A stretch of 24,285 bases of DNA from Syncephalis plumigaleata (lineage: Eukaryota; Zoopagomycota; Zoopagomycetes; Zoopagales; Piptocephalidaceae). The notes under the pieces were generated by a model that saw only the letters and a program-made list of their open reading frames with translations, did no database searches and was not told the origin of the DNA. The stretch spans positions 1 to 24,285 of the forward strand of contig JAIXMF010000205.1 of assembly GCA_025201365.1 (NCBI GenBank), read 5' to 3'. The translations under genes were made by a program, and so were the position numbers. Below are positions 1-9,090 of the stretch, one piece after another (position 1 is the first letter of the stretch; each line of letters opens with the position of its first letter).

Positions 1-352
1 GGCGAGAACGGCATTATTTGATACCGCCTTTTGTGTCTCTAATACGGCATATAGATAGCGCTCTTATTATCATCAACGCCAAACGGGTGCCTAGGCCAAA
101 TAGTCAGACAATTAGAGCGGAGCTGATAAGCCGATTCATTTTACTCACAACAATAAATAGGCACTCCTTATTCAATGATTAGTTCTGCCACCTTTCATCA
201 TTCCTTTCCTGTCTACTTTACACTTCAACTTCTCGTATGAATTAACGCTTTCTTTCAAAGCAACTCCTTTGCCGTTGTCACGAGTGCTATTGTCCTTATT
301 TTTAGCTTGTGCTGTACCCTCATCTTAGTCATTTGTCCTTACTGCGAACAAG
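1..352 (+). other. Upstream region of the acyltransferase gene
   Basis: No ORF or RNA gene is visible here. The last 200 bases before the ATG at 353 are pyrimidine-rich on the coding strand, which is common in fungal promoters and 5' UTRs, and the start sits in a good eukaryotic context (purines before ATGGCG). No clear TATA box is seen. The window edge may cut an upstream neighbour, but nothing coding can be supported. Confidence 0.5.
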
Positions 353-2689
353 ATGGCGGCAGTAATTAAAAGGCCAAGTTCTTCCGCGCCAGCCGAGAAA
401 CCAGCTGTGTCGTTGCTAATTGGCGAATTTCTTGCGTGGCTTTTCGGCTTAATAGTCTCTGTTTTCTTTCGAGAGATTCGTACGCGTGGATCACACAAGA
501 TTCCACTCACGGGGCCGGTCATTTTTGTTGTAGCTCCACATGCAAACCAGTTCGTCGATCCGGTGATGGTAATGCGAACGGTGCCTCGCCCAGTTGGTTT
601 CTTGTGCGCACAGAAGACTATGGAGCGCAAATATGTCGGTAAAATGGCTAGAACACTTAATGCAATTCCTGTTTCACGGGCGCAAGATTTAGCACGTAAA
701 GGTTCCGGTCGAATTCAGCTGCCGGATCGATACGGCGAGCCCACGCGCATCACCGGTATTGGAACCAAGTTTACATCGCAGCTACAAGTGGGATGGAGCG
801 TTGCCTTACCTCAAAACAGAGGCAGCGCTGTCGTTGCCGAAATTATTAGCGATACCGAGTTGCGTGTGACCAAGGAATTTAAAGAGCTATCGGCACTCGA
901 GTCGCTTACCGCATCTAATGGTACACTCTACAAAGTCATACCTCATGTTGACCAGTCAGAAGTGTATCGTATGGTGCACGAACGACTAACTAGTGGCGGC
1001 TGTATCGGTATTTTCCCTGAAGGCGGGTCACACGATCGTGCTGAGATGCTTCCACTAAAAGCAGGCGTCACCGTTATGGCACTTGGCGCGATGGCAGCAC
1101 ATCCTGGTCTTGACGTCAAAATTGTTCCAGTAGGTTTAAATTATTTCCATCCAGATCGCTTTCGATCGCGCGCTGTGGTGGAGTTCGGCAATGCCATTAC
1201 AGTTGATCCGTCGTTAGTGGAACGATTCAAGGAGGGCGGCGAGCGGAAGCGAGAAGCATGCGCGAAATTACTTGATACTATCTACACAAGCCTAAAAAGC
1301 GTTACCATCAATTGTCCTGACTATGAAACGCTCATGGTGGTGCAGGCTGCTCGCCGTCTATACCAGCCACCTGTAAAACGTCGTCTACGCGACACAGCGC
1401 GTGTCTTACGCCTACAACGCCGTCTAGTTGAAGGATACTTGCAGGTGAAAGATCACCCAGCAGTTATCGACGTACGTGATCGGATCCTTGAATACAATAC
1501 ATTGCTAAGCTATTATGGATTGCGTGATCATCAAGTACGCAATACAACGCTTGATTTTACACGCGCCTTTCAACTATGGTCATGGCGCCTCATCACGCTT
1601 GTTCTTATGACTCTTGTAGCCTTGCCTGGTTTAATTATCAATCTGCCTTGCATATTGTTGGCATCATTGATTAGTAAACGCAAAGCCAAGGAAGCATTAG
1701 CTGCGTCAACAGTTAAAATCAAAGGACGAGACGTTTTAGCCACATGGAAGGTGCTTGTTGCTCTTGGTTTTGTGCCAATATCGTACTTGATATACGCTGG
1801 CATTATTTTTGTGCAAGCTGTTCGTTGGCACTGGCCATTGAAATGGGAAATAGGTGCACCCTTATTAGCACTCTGGGCTTTCCCTATCATCTCATACTTG
1901 TCGATTTTATTTGGAGAGCGTGGTGCCGACATTTACAAATCGTTGCGGCCGCTTACACTGGCTCTTGTGCCATTTGGGCGCAAGCAATTGCGCCAGCTCC
2001 CTATCATGCGCGAAGAGTTATCTCGTGATATTACTGCATTAGTAAATGAGCTTGGACCACAAGTCTTTCCAGAATTCGACGTTGAACGCGCGTTTGGCGC
2101 TGCCTCACCGTTGCATAGCCGTAACGCACGGTATAAAGGCCGCAGAGGACGCACCTCTGAAGATTATGATGATGGTTCCGAAACAGGCGGTGCTAGCAGT
2201 GAAGGCATTAGTGGTGCGGCAACGCCAGGTCTTATTTCGTTGCGTGGATGGATTCGATCTCCAATTGAATTGCTTGACAGTACCAACTTTGACTGGGGTA
2301 GTATGGATGACAAAGAAGATCAAGAAGATGATGTGTTTTTCTTTAATAGTCGTGCTAACTCGGCTGCCGTCACTCCAAATTTGCTTAGTCGCAACAGTAG
2401 TATGAGCGCTGCCATAGGCATACCATCTCATGCAACGATCTCTTCCTCGGTACCATGCCATTATGGAGACACGCTCGTTGTGCCAGGCACTGCTTCGGCA
2501 AATGTACATGGGCATGTGGAGTCAGAAGTGAAATCCGAAGCTGGCGATACTAGCCCGGCAAATAGTATGAACTCGAATAAGACGGCCGATAACCAGCACG
2601 GACGTTCTAATAGCGCTGATAGTACTCCGTCAACTAATGAAGAAACATTATACACGGTGGCTGCTAGTATGACAGTACAGTCACCTTAA
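353..2689 (+). CDS. GPT2: Glycerol-3-phosphate / DHAP sn-1 acyltransferase, Sct1/Gpt2 type
   Basis: Single-exon ORF of 778 codons. The family transfers an acyl chain from acyl-CoA to glycerol-3-phosphate or dihydroxyacetone phosphate, the first step of phospholipid and triacylglycerol synthesis, in the ER membrane. Visible features: hydrophobic segment at about 19-39; acyltransferase block I with HANQFVDP (H63, D69); the fungus-typical insert with GTKFTSQ at about 137-143 and a following 'EIISDTELRVTKEFK' stretch; block III FPEGGSHDR at 221-229; block IV VPVGLNYF at 258-265; hydrophobic segments at about 411-440, 467-490 and 500-520. The last 200 residues are Ser-rich and acidic (DDKEDQEDD), probably a disordered, phosphorylatable tail. 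Length fits fungal Sct1/Gpt2. The ATG at 353 is the first in frame and keeps the N-terminal membrane segment. Sct1 and Gpt2 paralogues cannot be told apart here. Confidence 0.93.
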   Translation: MAAVIKRPSSSAPAEKPAVSLLIGEFLAWLFGLIVSVFFREIRTRGSHKIPLTGPVIFVVAPHANQFVDPVMVMRTVPRPVGFLCAQKTMERKYVGKMARTLNAIPVSRAQDLARKGSGRIQLPDRYGEPTRITGIGTKFTSQLQVGWSVALPQNRGSAVVAEIISDTELRVTKEFKELSALESLTASNGTLYKVIPHVDQSEVYRMVHERLTSGGCIGIFPEGGSHDRAEMLPLKAGVTVMALGAMAAHPGLDVKIVPVGLNYFHPDRFRSRAVVEFGNAITVDPSLVERFKEGGERKREACAKLLDTIYTSLKSVTINCPDYETLMVVQAARRLYQPPVKRRLRDTARVLRLQRRLVEGYLQVKDHPAVIDVRDRILEYNTLLSYYGLRDHQVRNTTLDFTRAFQLWSWRLITLVLMTLVALPGLIINLPCILLASLISKRKAKEALAASTVKIKGRDVLATWKVLVALGFVPISYLIYAGIIFVQAVRWHWPLKWEIGAPLLALWAFPIISYLSILFGERGADIYKSLRPLTLALVPFGRKQLRQLPIMREELSRDITALVNELGPQVFPEFDVERAFGAASPLHSRNARYKGRRGRTSEDYDDGSETGGASSEGISGAATPGLISLRGWIRSPIELLDSTNFDWGSMDDKEDQEDDVFFFNSRANSAAVTPNLLSRNSSMSAAIGIPSHATISSSVPCHYGDTLVVPGTASANVHGHVESEVKSEAGDTSPANSMNSNKTADNQHGRSNSADSTPSTNEETLYTVAASMTVQSP

Positions 2690-2779
2690 GCATTTCAAAA
2701 AACAACAACAAAAACAAAGCAACATTGATAATCTATTTTTATTTCTATTTTTATTTCTATTTCTATTGTTAAATTTATT

Positions 2780-2785
2780 AATAAA
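2780..2785 (+). terminator. Likely poly(A) signal of the acyltransferase gene
   Basis: AATAAA lies 91 bases after the stop codon in an AT-rich context. Assigned on motif and position only. Confidence 0.4.
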
Positions 2786-3054
2786 GATTATATCTTACTG
2801 ACAACCATAGACTGCAAGCGTATTATTAAGTAGTGCTATTTATTAATGCAATTGTATGAAGAATTGTGAAACTGGATAAAATTTATTAATGAAAGCATTG
2901 GCAGATTTATTAGTAGCAATTAACAAACAGTGAATGAGCGATTAATGAGTATTAATAAAGTGTTAACAGATCATACAAATATCTTTTATATATGAATAAT
3001 CCGCAAGATACGAGCAGTGTTAATGTTAGTTGCATTTCATTGAATATAAATTTG

Positions 3055-3060
3055 TTTATT
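3055..3060 (-). terminator. Likely poly(A) signal of the Cdc20-family gene
   Basis: AATAAA on the minus strand (TTTATT on +), 50 bases beyond the stop codon of the minus-strand gene. Assigned on motif and position only. Confidence 0.4.
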
Positions 3061-3109
3061 AGCAATAGTTCGTGTATCAAATCAACATTTCAATAATCAT
3101 AATGCATCA

Positions 3110-4959
3110 TTATTCATTGCTGGATGAATAACAGAATACTTGCCATAAATGAAGATCCTCATTTGGTGCTCCAGTAATTATTTTACTACGATCTGAAGAG
3201 GCAGTCATATAAAAAACATGGCTATTATGCCCGGTGAACTCATTAGTCTTCTTCATGTTTGGATAATTCCAAACACGTATATTGTTCTTCACACAGCCGT
3301 GTGTAGATACTAATTCATTACCATCCTTTGACCATGTCAAATTACAAACTGGTTCATACGTATTAACACCTTTGATTACTTCTCTAGTTTGCGTATTCCA
3401 TACTTGAATACGGCCATCTGGTTTGCCGCTACCAGTTGCTAGTAATTCGCTCTCAAATGGATGCCAAGCAATGGCTTTAGTCGCAGCATTGGAATATTGA
3501 ACCTGAAATACCGGTAATGATGCACGTCGCTTATCCCATATACACACTTGATTATCACTAGCAGCGCTGGCTAACTGCATATTTGATGGGTCCCATTGTA
3601 GGCCACATATCTCACCAGAATGCTCACGAAGTAATTGTGCTTCTTTGGCATTTCGAGTGCGTGTATCATGCTGCGCGATAGATCCATCTTCACCACCGGA
3701 GGCTAGTATCCTGTCGCACCAGGCCATTGCGCACGCGCGACCACTATGCTGTGCGTATTCACAAATTGTCATTCTTCTCTCTACATCCCACACTTTAATG
3801 ATACCTCTATTGGTGGCTACAGACAAGTGGTTGCCCTGTATGAGGAATATTAATTAATAAAATAACGCATTGATTACATTCTATTACTTACCTGTGGCTT
3901 CCACTTAACACATGTGATCGAATCATCTTGATCAACTTCATCCAGCCAGGTTGTATTCATAGCTGACTCATCCCAGATGTATACACTTCGGCCTAGACCC
4001 ACTCCCAATTGATCCTTGCCAGACCAATCGAGTAGGTTCAGCGAGAAATCATTAGCAAGACCATGTGCACCTAATACTCTGATTGGTTGTACTGTTGCTA
4101 ATGGTATAGCCAGTTGCGGTCGTATATGAATACCGGCTGGTCTATGGATATGCGGCAATGTGATTCGCGCTGAAATAGATGGTCCTGATGAAGTTGGATT
4201 AGGACAGTATGGACCATGTTCCCTGATATCTACACCACTGGTGGGGCGTTGTGGTGAGTTGGTGATCTGATCGGTGGATGTAGCTGCACGATCCATTTCA
4301 GGTTGATTGTGCTGATCAACCTCATTATGCAAATCATGATTATCGTAATGATTAGTACTAAATAAATTGTTGTCATTATCATCATAATCATTATAAAATT
4401 CGTACATGTCTGCTATTTCGTTGGGTGATGTGGTAGGTACGTGTACGGTTGTTGTTGTTGTAATCGGTGATAATGTTGCTTCCTCTTCTACTGTTTGTGT
4501 TGCTGTTGTTGCTTCTGTTGTAGGAGGTAGTTGTGGTAATGGCGGTGTACCCATTCTTTCTTCTTCTATTGCTTCTGCTGGTATGGGTGGTGATGGTGAT
4601 GGAGGCGTGGTTCTTTGACGTTTGTGTCGACCGTTCACCTCTTCCGCCGACATTACTTTGTACAAACGAGAAACCACATTGTTCGCATAGCGCATATCGG
4701 CGCATAAACTGAGAACCTCATTTAACTCTGATTGTTCAGCAGTAACATCGTCGCCCCTCCTTTTTAGCTCTTCGAGCATAATACACGCATTCTCCATGGG
4801 TGAAACTAATTTCAACATAGCTTTGGACATCGTGCCATAATTGAGTTTTGATTTTGCAAAAATAAGTTTTGCCCGCGGGGTCGTTTGTTTTTTCCATTCT
4901 TTCGCTTGTTGAACATGTAGAGCTGTACGGCGTCTACGTCGAGTCGGTCGCCTTTCCAT
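3110..4959 (-). CDS. CDC20: Cdc20/Fizzy-family WD40 protein (APC/C co-activator-like), two exons
   Basis: Exon 1 is 4959-3892 (356 codons) and exon 2 is 3835-3110 (241 codons plus stop), joined in phase 0 across a 56-nt intron, giving 597 residues. Cdc20/Cdh1 proteins bring substrates to the anaphase-promoting complex. The family signature RVLGAHGLANDF is at 294-305, followed by the NLLDWS and VGLG..VYIWD blocks and about six WD40 blades, including LASAASDNQVCIWD, LATGSGKPDGRIQVWN and THGCVKNNIRVWNYP, all typical of APC/C co-activators. Residues 1-110 are basic and not recognised; 115-260 are Pro/Thr/Asn/Asp-rich and low complexity. Oddly, I see no C-box (DR-F/Y-IP), no KEN box and no C-terminal Ile-Arg; the protein ends SSSNE. 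An unrecognised upstream exon could supply a C-box. Cdc20, Cdh1 or a meiotic activator cannot be separated. Confidence 0.88.
3836..3891 (-). other. Spliceosomal intron in the Cdc20-family gene
   Basis: On the minus strand the donor is CAG|GTAAGTAATA and the acceptor CATACAG|GGC. Removing these 56 bases joins ...VKWKPQ to GNHLSVATN..., restoring a continuous first WD40 blade in phase 0. The frame otherwise hits a stop shortly inside the intron. The short AT-rich intron is typical of fungi. Confidence 0.9.
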
Positions 4960-5974
4960 TGTAAATGTGCAAGTATAGATTTGAAATAAAAAGAAATATA
5001 GAACATTGATGCAATAGAATGGGAATAGCTCAATGGCTAGGATGTCCTCGTTTGAACACTACATTAACGTAACGTCATTCTGCTCTGACATTTGACAGTC
5101 TATAAATGCCCTATTTGCGTATAACATGTGTTTCATTGATGTGAATGTTAATACATCTTTATTGTAACAAAAAAATAGCTGTTCTTTAGTTTGGCCTATT
5201 GTGGCAAAGCATTATAACAGTTTAGATTAACGATGAATGTATGATGCTCTTTATTTGCAAATATAACAATATTGCTACTATTGCCATTTGTGCTTGGTGT
5301 CCGATGGAGGATAATGGTGAATGAAGATGGAAAATTTGACGAATGGATCTCCTACTATGACTTGACGGAGGAGAGTGAGAGAGGCAAGAATTGCCATTCA
5401 TGCTTTTGTCTATCCTGTACAACTGCGGTACAACCACGTTTTACTCACCAGTTAAGCAGAATGGGTTGCAAGCAGATGACGTGATAGATCTACGCTCTTG
5501 TGAAAAAAAGAAGAAAAGAAAAATACCATTTCATAGTAATGAAGCAATAATGGGATAGGAAGGGATAGGATAGAATGAGGAGTAATGTAAACGGTATACA
5601 ATAATGACACGTCGATATAGATCAAAATGATTCATGTTTATTAATATTGCTAGTGGATGCTTGTCAATGATGGATGACAACGAGTGTTGGCAATAAGCAT
5701 TAGCATGGTTGATTATCCTGGTATATTGCTATTGTTGCTGAATAATAGTTGATTGACATTTAGAATGGGAATTAGTACATGTTGTCTGGATGTTGTCACT
5801 TGTATTAGCAATGAATAGAAATGTCAACTTACCGAATAGAATGGAAATAGTATGCAGTCAATATCATTGACATTTGGACATTCTAATTGTAATAGTGTTA
5901 GTGTATTGTAATAAATGAACTTACCTGTAATTAATATGTATGAATGAATGAATGGATTACAATAAAGTGTTAAG
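4960..5974. other. Gene-free intergenic DNA upstream of the Cdc20-family gene
   Basis: No convincing gene. The frame upstream of the Cdc20-family ATG stays open back to a TAG at about 5,064 without another ATG, so an upstream exon is possible but not shown. A purine-rich run lies at about 5,503-5,522, with short GGGATAGGA-like direct repeats at about 5,550-5,573. Short TTGACATT and GAATGGAA-like words recur at 5,750-5,900, and GAATGAATGAATG occurs near 5,942. Confidence 0.5.
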
Positions 5975-5977
5975 ATA

Positions 5978-6327
5978 TGTTATGTCCCCATCATATCCGC
6001 AGCCGCAGCCACCGGCCATTTTGGGTGGGAGCGAATGCTATGTTGAATCAGCCGGATAGCCTTGCGACAATATACCACTATACTGCTGAATGTTAGCGTG
6101 ATAGCACTCAGCAGTAGACACTACGGAAGAGCAGGCATATGGTCCATTCATCGCAAATGGCCATACACCACATCGACAGTATGATGGTGATGTTGGCTAA
6201 GTATCACCACCACAGACGATGCTGCCACTTCCGTAGCTGTTCATGGCATATCAACTGAAACACATACGATGGGATCAGGAGATTAGCACATCTATTTGCG
6301 ATGCATTTGTGCTAATAGGACATAACA
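5978..6327. mobile_element. MITE-like foldback element with TA target duplication
   Basis: TGTTATGTCC at 5,978-5,987 is matched by its reverse complement GGACATAACA at 6,318-6,327, and both ends are flanked by TA (the match extends to 13 bases, 5,975-5,987 with 6,318-6,330). The interior carries further inverted pairs: CTGCTGA/TCAGCAG at about 6,083-6,116, CTACGGAAG (6,121-6,129) with CTTCCGTAG (6,228-6,236), a GGTGAT/ATCACC hairpin near 6,186-6,208, and CATCGCAAAT (about 6,148-6,157) with ATTTGCGATG (about 6,296-6,305). It is GC-richer than its surroundings and encodes no protein. TA duplication suggests mobilisation by a Tc1/mariner-type transposase, which is inference. A structured non-coding RNA is the alternative. 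Confidence 0.55.
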
Positions 6328-6330
6328 TAT

Positions 6331-7597
6331 TGCCATTAAATTACGGTATATCAATGCAATAAACAATAACTTGACATACGCAAACATATCATTAAATCAG
6401 ATCAGTCATCATGATACCAAGTAAGCTAGACCCCTTCTCCTAGCGAAGGCAGCAACATGATGGTCAAATATCACGGCAAAGCATAGCTTAAATGATATTA
6501 TGATGGTAAACTATCTCAAACACATATCAATATAGAATAAAAATACGTATTCAAGCGTTTGCAAACCGATACATTCCATAATATTCATATAATCGAGTGG
6601 CTATCACGCTACATTACAACTGAATGACCTGTAGAAACAATGGCCAAGTATCCTAAACTCAAAGTGTTATGCAGTATCATTAAGCCCTAGCAACTAGTTT
6701 ACTTATGCCATTATTTTGCAATAGCTTCATATTATACAAATATACGGAATGCCCACAAGCAAGCAGATAATAAGCCTGGCTACCCGTTACAGGTTCAGAC
6801 TTTACACTGAATAAAAAGATAAGAAACAATTGACCGCCGTCAAGTGGCAAGTCCTCACATATTCAGTGCTATACTACGCGCAAGCAGTTTACAACTTACT
6901 GATCTGTTTTAATATGCGTATATCTAGGCAAAAGGAAAAGATGTGCACGATTACGCAGTTTGTAGTTTTTGGGGGAGTGATAGGTTTTAGTTGGAATGGC
7001 GATATACCAACTAGTAAAGGCGCTTTATCTTTTTAGGAAGCATGTGTTACACCCATAACAGGAAATGATGCTTTTTATTTTTTACAGTTTGCACCACTAA
7101 ACGTAGCTTCTTCGTATATCATAGAACTCGAAGGAAGCATGGGCAATAACGAGCAATTACACGCATGAATAGAATGGCAATACAAGACTAGTCGAGTATT
7201 CCATACTAGCTTATTGATTGTACTTCTTTCAAGCAAGCAAGCAGCACAAAATAGTAGCGTCATCGCTAAACGATTCATCGCTCGCTCTTTACTTCTTTCG
7301 GTCTCTACACTCTTTGCTTCATTCTCACTCCTCACCAACTCACATCGTTTTTATCACCACTCTATGCTTTCCCTATTTTCCTTTAATCTCACCTTCTTTC
7401 ATTCCTTGTCTTCTTCTAATGTTCCAGCCAATGCATCATAGTTTGTTAAAAAGCTGTTTTACTTATTACCACGCTCGCGTATGATTTATTTGTATTTTTA
7501 ATTATCATAAATCTTCCTGCTTTCTTTCTCATTCCTTGCCTTCTGTTACGTCTCTCATTCTTTATTCATCTTTCTTTTCATGTGATGCTTCACAACA
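6331..7597. other. Gene-free region leading to the CRN pseudogene
   Basis: No supported gene; the ORFs present are short, lack recognisable domains and do not combine through splice sites. The CTATCACGCTA at 6,601-6,611 is the reverse complement of a segment inside the MITE-like element (6,094-6,104). From about 7,270 the top strand becomes pyrimidine-rich (CTTTC, TCTTC runs), resembling a fungal promoter or 5' UTR of the CRN gene that follows. Confidence 0.45.
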
Positions 7598-7928
7598 ACG
7601 ACCGACGATCATCTTAAAATTTTCTGTGTTGTTGACGAAGAGAGCTCGTTCAATGCTTTCCCCGTCAAGATTGCCTCCACGGAGACGGTCGGCAATCTCA
7701 AAGACCTCATCAAGGCCAAGGAGTCGCGCAGGTTTAACGACATTGATGCATATGAGCTCACTTTATGGCGTGTCTCGATTCCTATCAATGCAGACAACAA
7801 GCGCAACTAGATTGTCCTGAAGAACGAGTCGGCAACAGATCTCCCCCCAACCGACAAGCTATTTAAAGTCTTTGGCGCCAAGTTGCCAGATGAGACAATT
7901 CACATCATTGTCCAGCGACCTCCTGCAG

Positions 7929-8052
7929 GTAATGCAAGCGCGCTCTACTCTTATTCTTACCTTATACATGTATTTAACCACTTTACTAACCTTAACTCAT
8001 TTATTCGATTGTCCTGACATAATCTACACGTCTACTCTTGCCCGTGCCTCAG
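7929..8052 (+). other. Intron 1 of the CRN pseudogene
   Basis: Donor GCAG|GTAATG and acceptor CCTCAG|TTGAA. The 124-nt intron splits a codon after its first base, and removal keeps the CRN reading frame. Confidence 0.7.
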
Positions 8053-8082
8053 TTGAACCTCGTTCTAATTCACCTCTTTCTG

Positions 8083-8165
8083 GTAAGCTTAGTCGACCTC
8101 ATTTCTTGTCCTTTTCCCTGTTTGTTATAATTGCTTCATTATCTAACTAGTTCGTTTCTCAATAG
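8083..8165 (+). other. Intron 2 of the CRN pseudogene
   Basis: Donor TTTCTG|GTAAGC and acceptor CAATAG|GTGAT. Removal of 83 nt joins SPLS to GDLSAIISEVE in frame, which supports both the intron and the 30-nt exon before it. Confidence 0.75.
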
Positions 8166-8494
8166 GTGATCTCAGCGCCATCATCAGTGAGGTTGAGAAG
8201 GACTTTTTCGCGCCTGCCTCGCCCGCCTCTGACTTTTTGAACAAATACGTAGAAGAAGAAAAGGAATTGCCTTTTACTACAGATGGCATTAAGGGATTAC
8301 CCCTAGTCAAACGGCGAGGTGCCGGCAAAGAAGCGGAACCGAGACCTAGTCTACTTTTCCTGGATTTACCTAAACCTCCGTCCAACCCCGGCGATGCTAT
8401 CGACGAAAGGTTTCAATCGAACGCGATGTTGGAAAGATTGAAGGAACTGGAAACACAAGCTATTTCAACAATAAAAAAGAAACAAGACAGATGA

Positions 8495-8924
8495 TGATTC
8501 ACAATGGGACAAGCGATAGATTTCCAACAAGTAAGGCACAAATAAACCAAACATTTGTGGTACGGATCTGTTGTCTCGCACCACTGGGAGAGGTCTTTCC
8601 TTTGACGGGTAAGATATAATGTAGAAAGTAAACTGTAACTTGCTAAACCTTGCTGCCGAACACTCGGTCAGTGATTCCTCTTTCGCTTTTTTTGTTTAAA
8701 CACATGTAATAATGCTACAATAAATATTGTTTTCTTTCACGGAATTATTCTTTATTATTATGAAGTACCCGTGTATTTAAATAGCTTCTTTATGTACCGA
8801 AAGTTCAGGTACATTGTAGCTTTTTATATTTGCTAGTAATAACAATGCATATTGCCCTGACAACTTCATCTAAGATTACCGTAATTCTCCATCGTAATAA
8901 TGCCATGTTAATAGTCGATTAATA
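8495..8924. other. 3' flank of the CRN pseudogene
   Basis: No gene seen. An AATAAA at 8,719-8,724 could serve as a poly(A) signal for the CRN transcript. The rest is AT-rich spacer up to the first satellite unit. Confidence 0.45.
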
Positions 8925-9090
8925 AATGTGTGTGTGCACATCCACCTTCTGAGTGTCACGGCTGTAGATATGCGAACAACAAGCGAGTAAATGAGTAAAC
9001 AAGTAACGCGTAAGCAATAAACAAGTGTGTCGACGAGTGTGTTAGTGTGCATACAGCCAGTTAAGAGTGTTACGGTGATAGATACACGAA
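8925..9090 (-). repeat. Two diverged units of the 108-bp satellite, minus orientation
   Basis: Read on the minus strand, 8,925-8,990 matches the satellite core at 14,855-14,912 (GCATATCTA, GTGACACTC, then AGGTGGAT-TGCACAC). A second diverged unit follows at about 9,030-9,090 (GTGTTACGGTGATAGATAC on the plus strand). Only two units survive here, against eight core motifs in the other orientation at 14,889-15,662. Confidence 0.65.

Larger units (their letters stand above)
2690..3109. other. Convergent 3' intergenic region
   Basis: AT-rich spacer between two convergent genes. It holds TTTTTATTTCTA-type low-complexity runs at about 2,735-2,766 and repeated TTTATTAAT-like words. No coding potential is seen. 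Both genes appear to end their transcripts here, each with its own AATAAA (2,780-2,785 on + and 3,055-3,060 on -). Confidence 0.6.
7598..8494 (+). pseudogene. Crinkler (CRN) family effector-like gene, decayed: ACG for ATG and in-frame TAG
   Basis: Three exons: 7598-7928, 8053-8082 (only 30 nt) and 8166-8494, with GT-AG introns 7929-8052 and 8083-8165. The frame continues across both junctions (PPA-VEPRSNSPLS-GDLSAIISEVE). Exon 1 encodes the ubiquitin-like CRN header: DDHLKIFCVVDEESS, VKIASTETVGNLKDLIKAK, LTLWRVSIP, KLFKVFG and TIHIIVQRPP. Exon 3 has the CRN middle region with RPSLLFLDLP, then ends at a stop after LKELETQAIS, before any P-loop. The expected start is ACG (7598-7600); a TGA lies 5 codons upstream in frame and no AG acceptor lies between, so no spliced start can help. 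TAG at 7808-7810 interrupts the domain. Fungal and oomycete CRNs are modular host- or competitor-directed proteins; this copy's role is unknown. A near-cognate start plus readthrough is unlikely. Confidence 0.78.

Noticed and set aside
5021-5057. tRNA- or SINE-like A box (TAGCTCAATGG) followed by GTTTGAAC
   Set aside because: The B-box-like word is a poor match and the two lie too close for a tRNA; no acceptor stem or anticodon arm can be drawn.
5272-5484. 70-codon plus-strand ORF
   Set aside because: No domain, no splice-site extension, and overlaps an equally long ORF on the other strand in low-information intergenic DNA.
6830-7036. 68-codon plus-strand ORF
   Set aside because: No similarity to any family I know and no supporting context.
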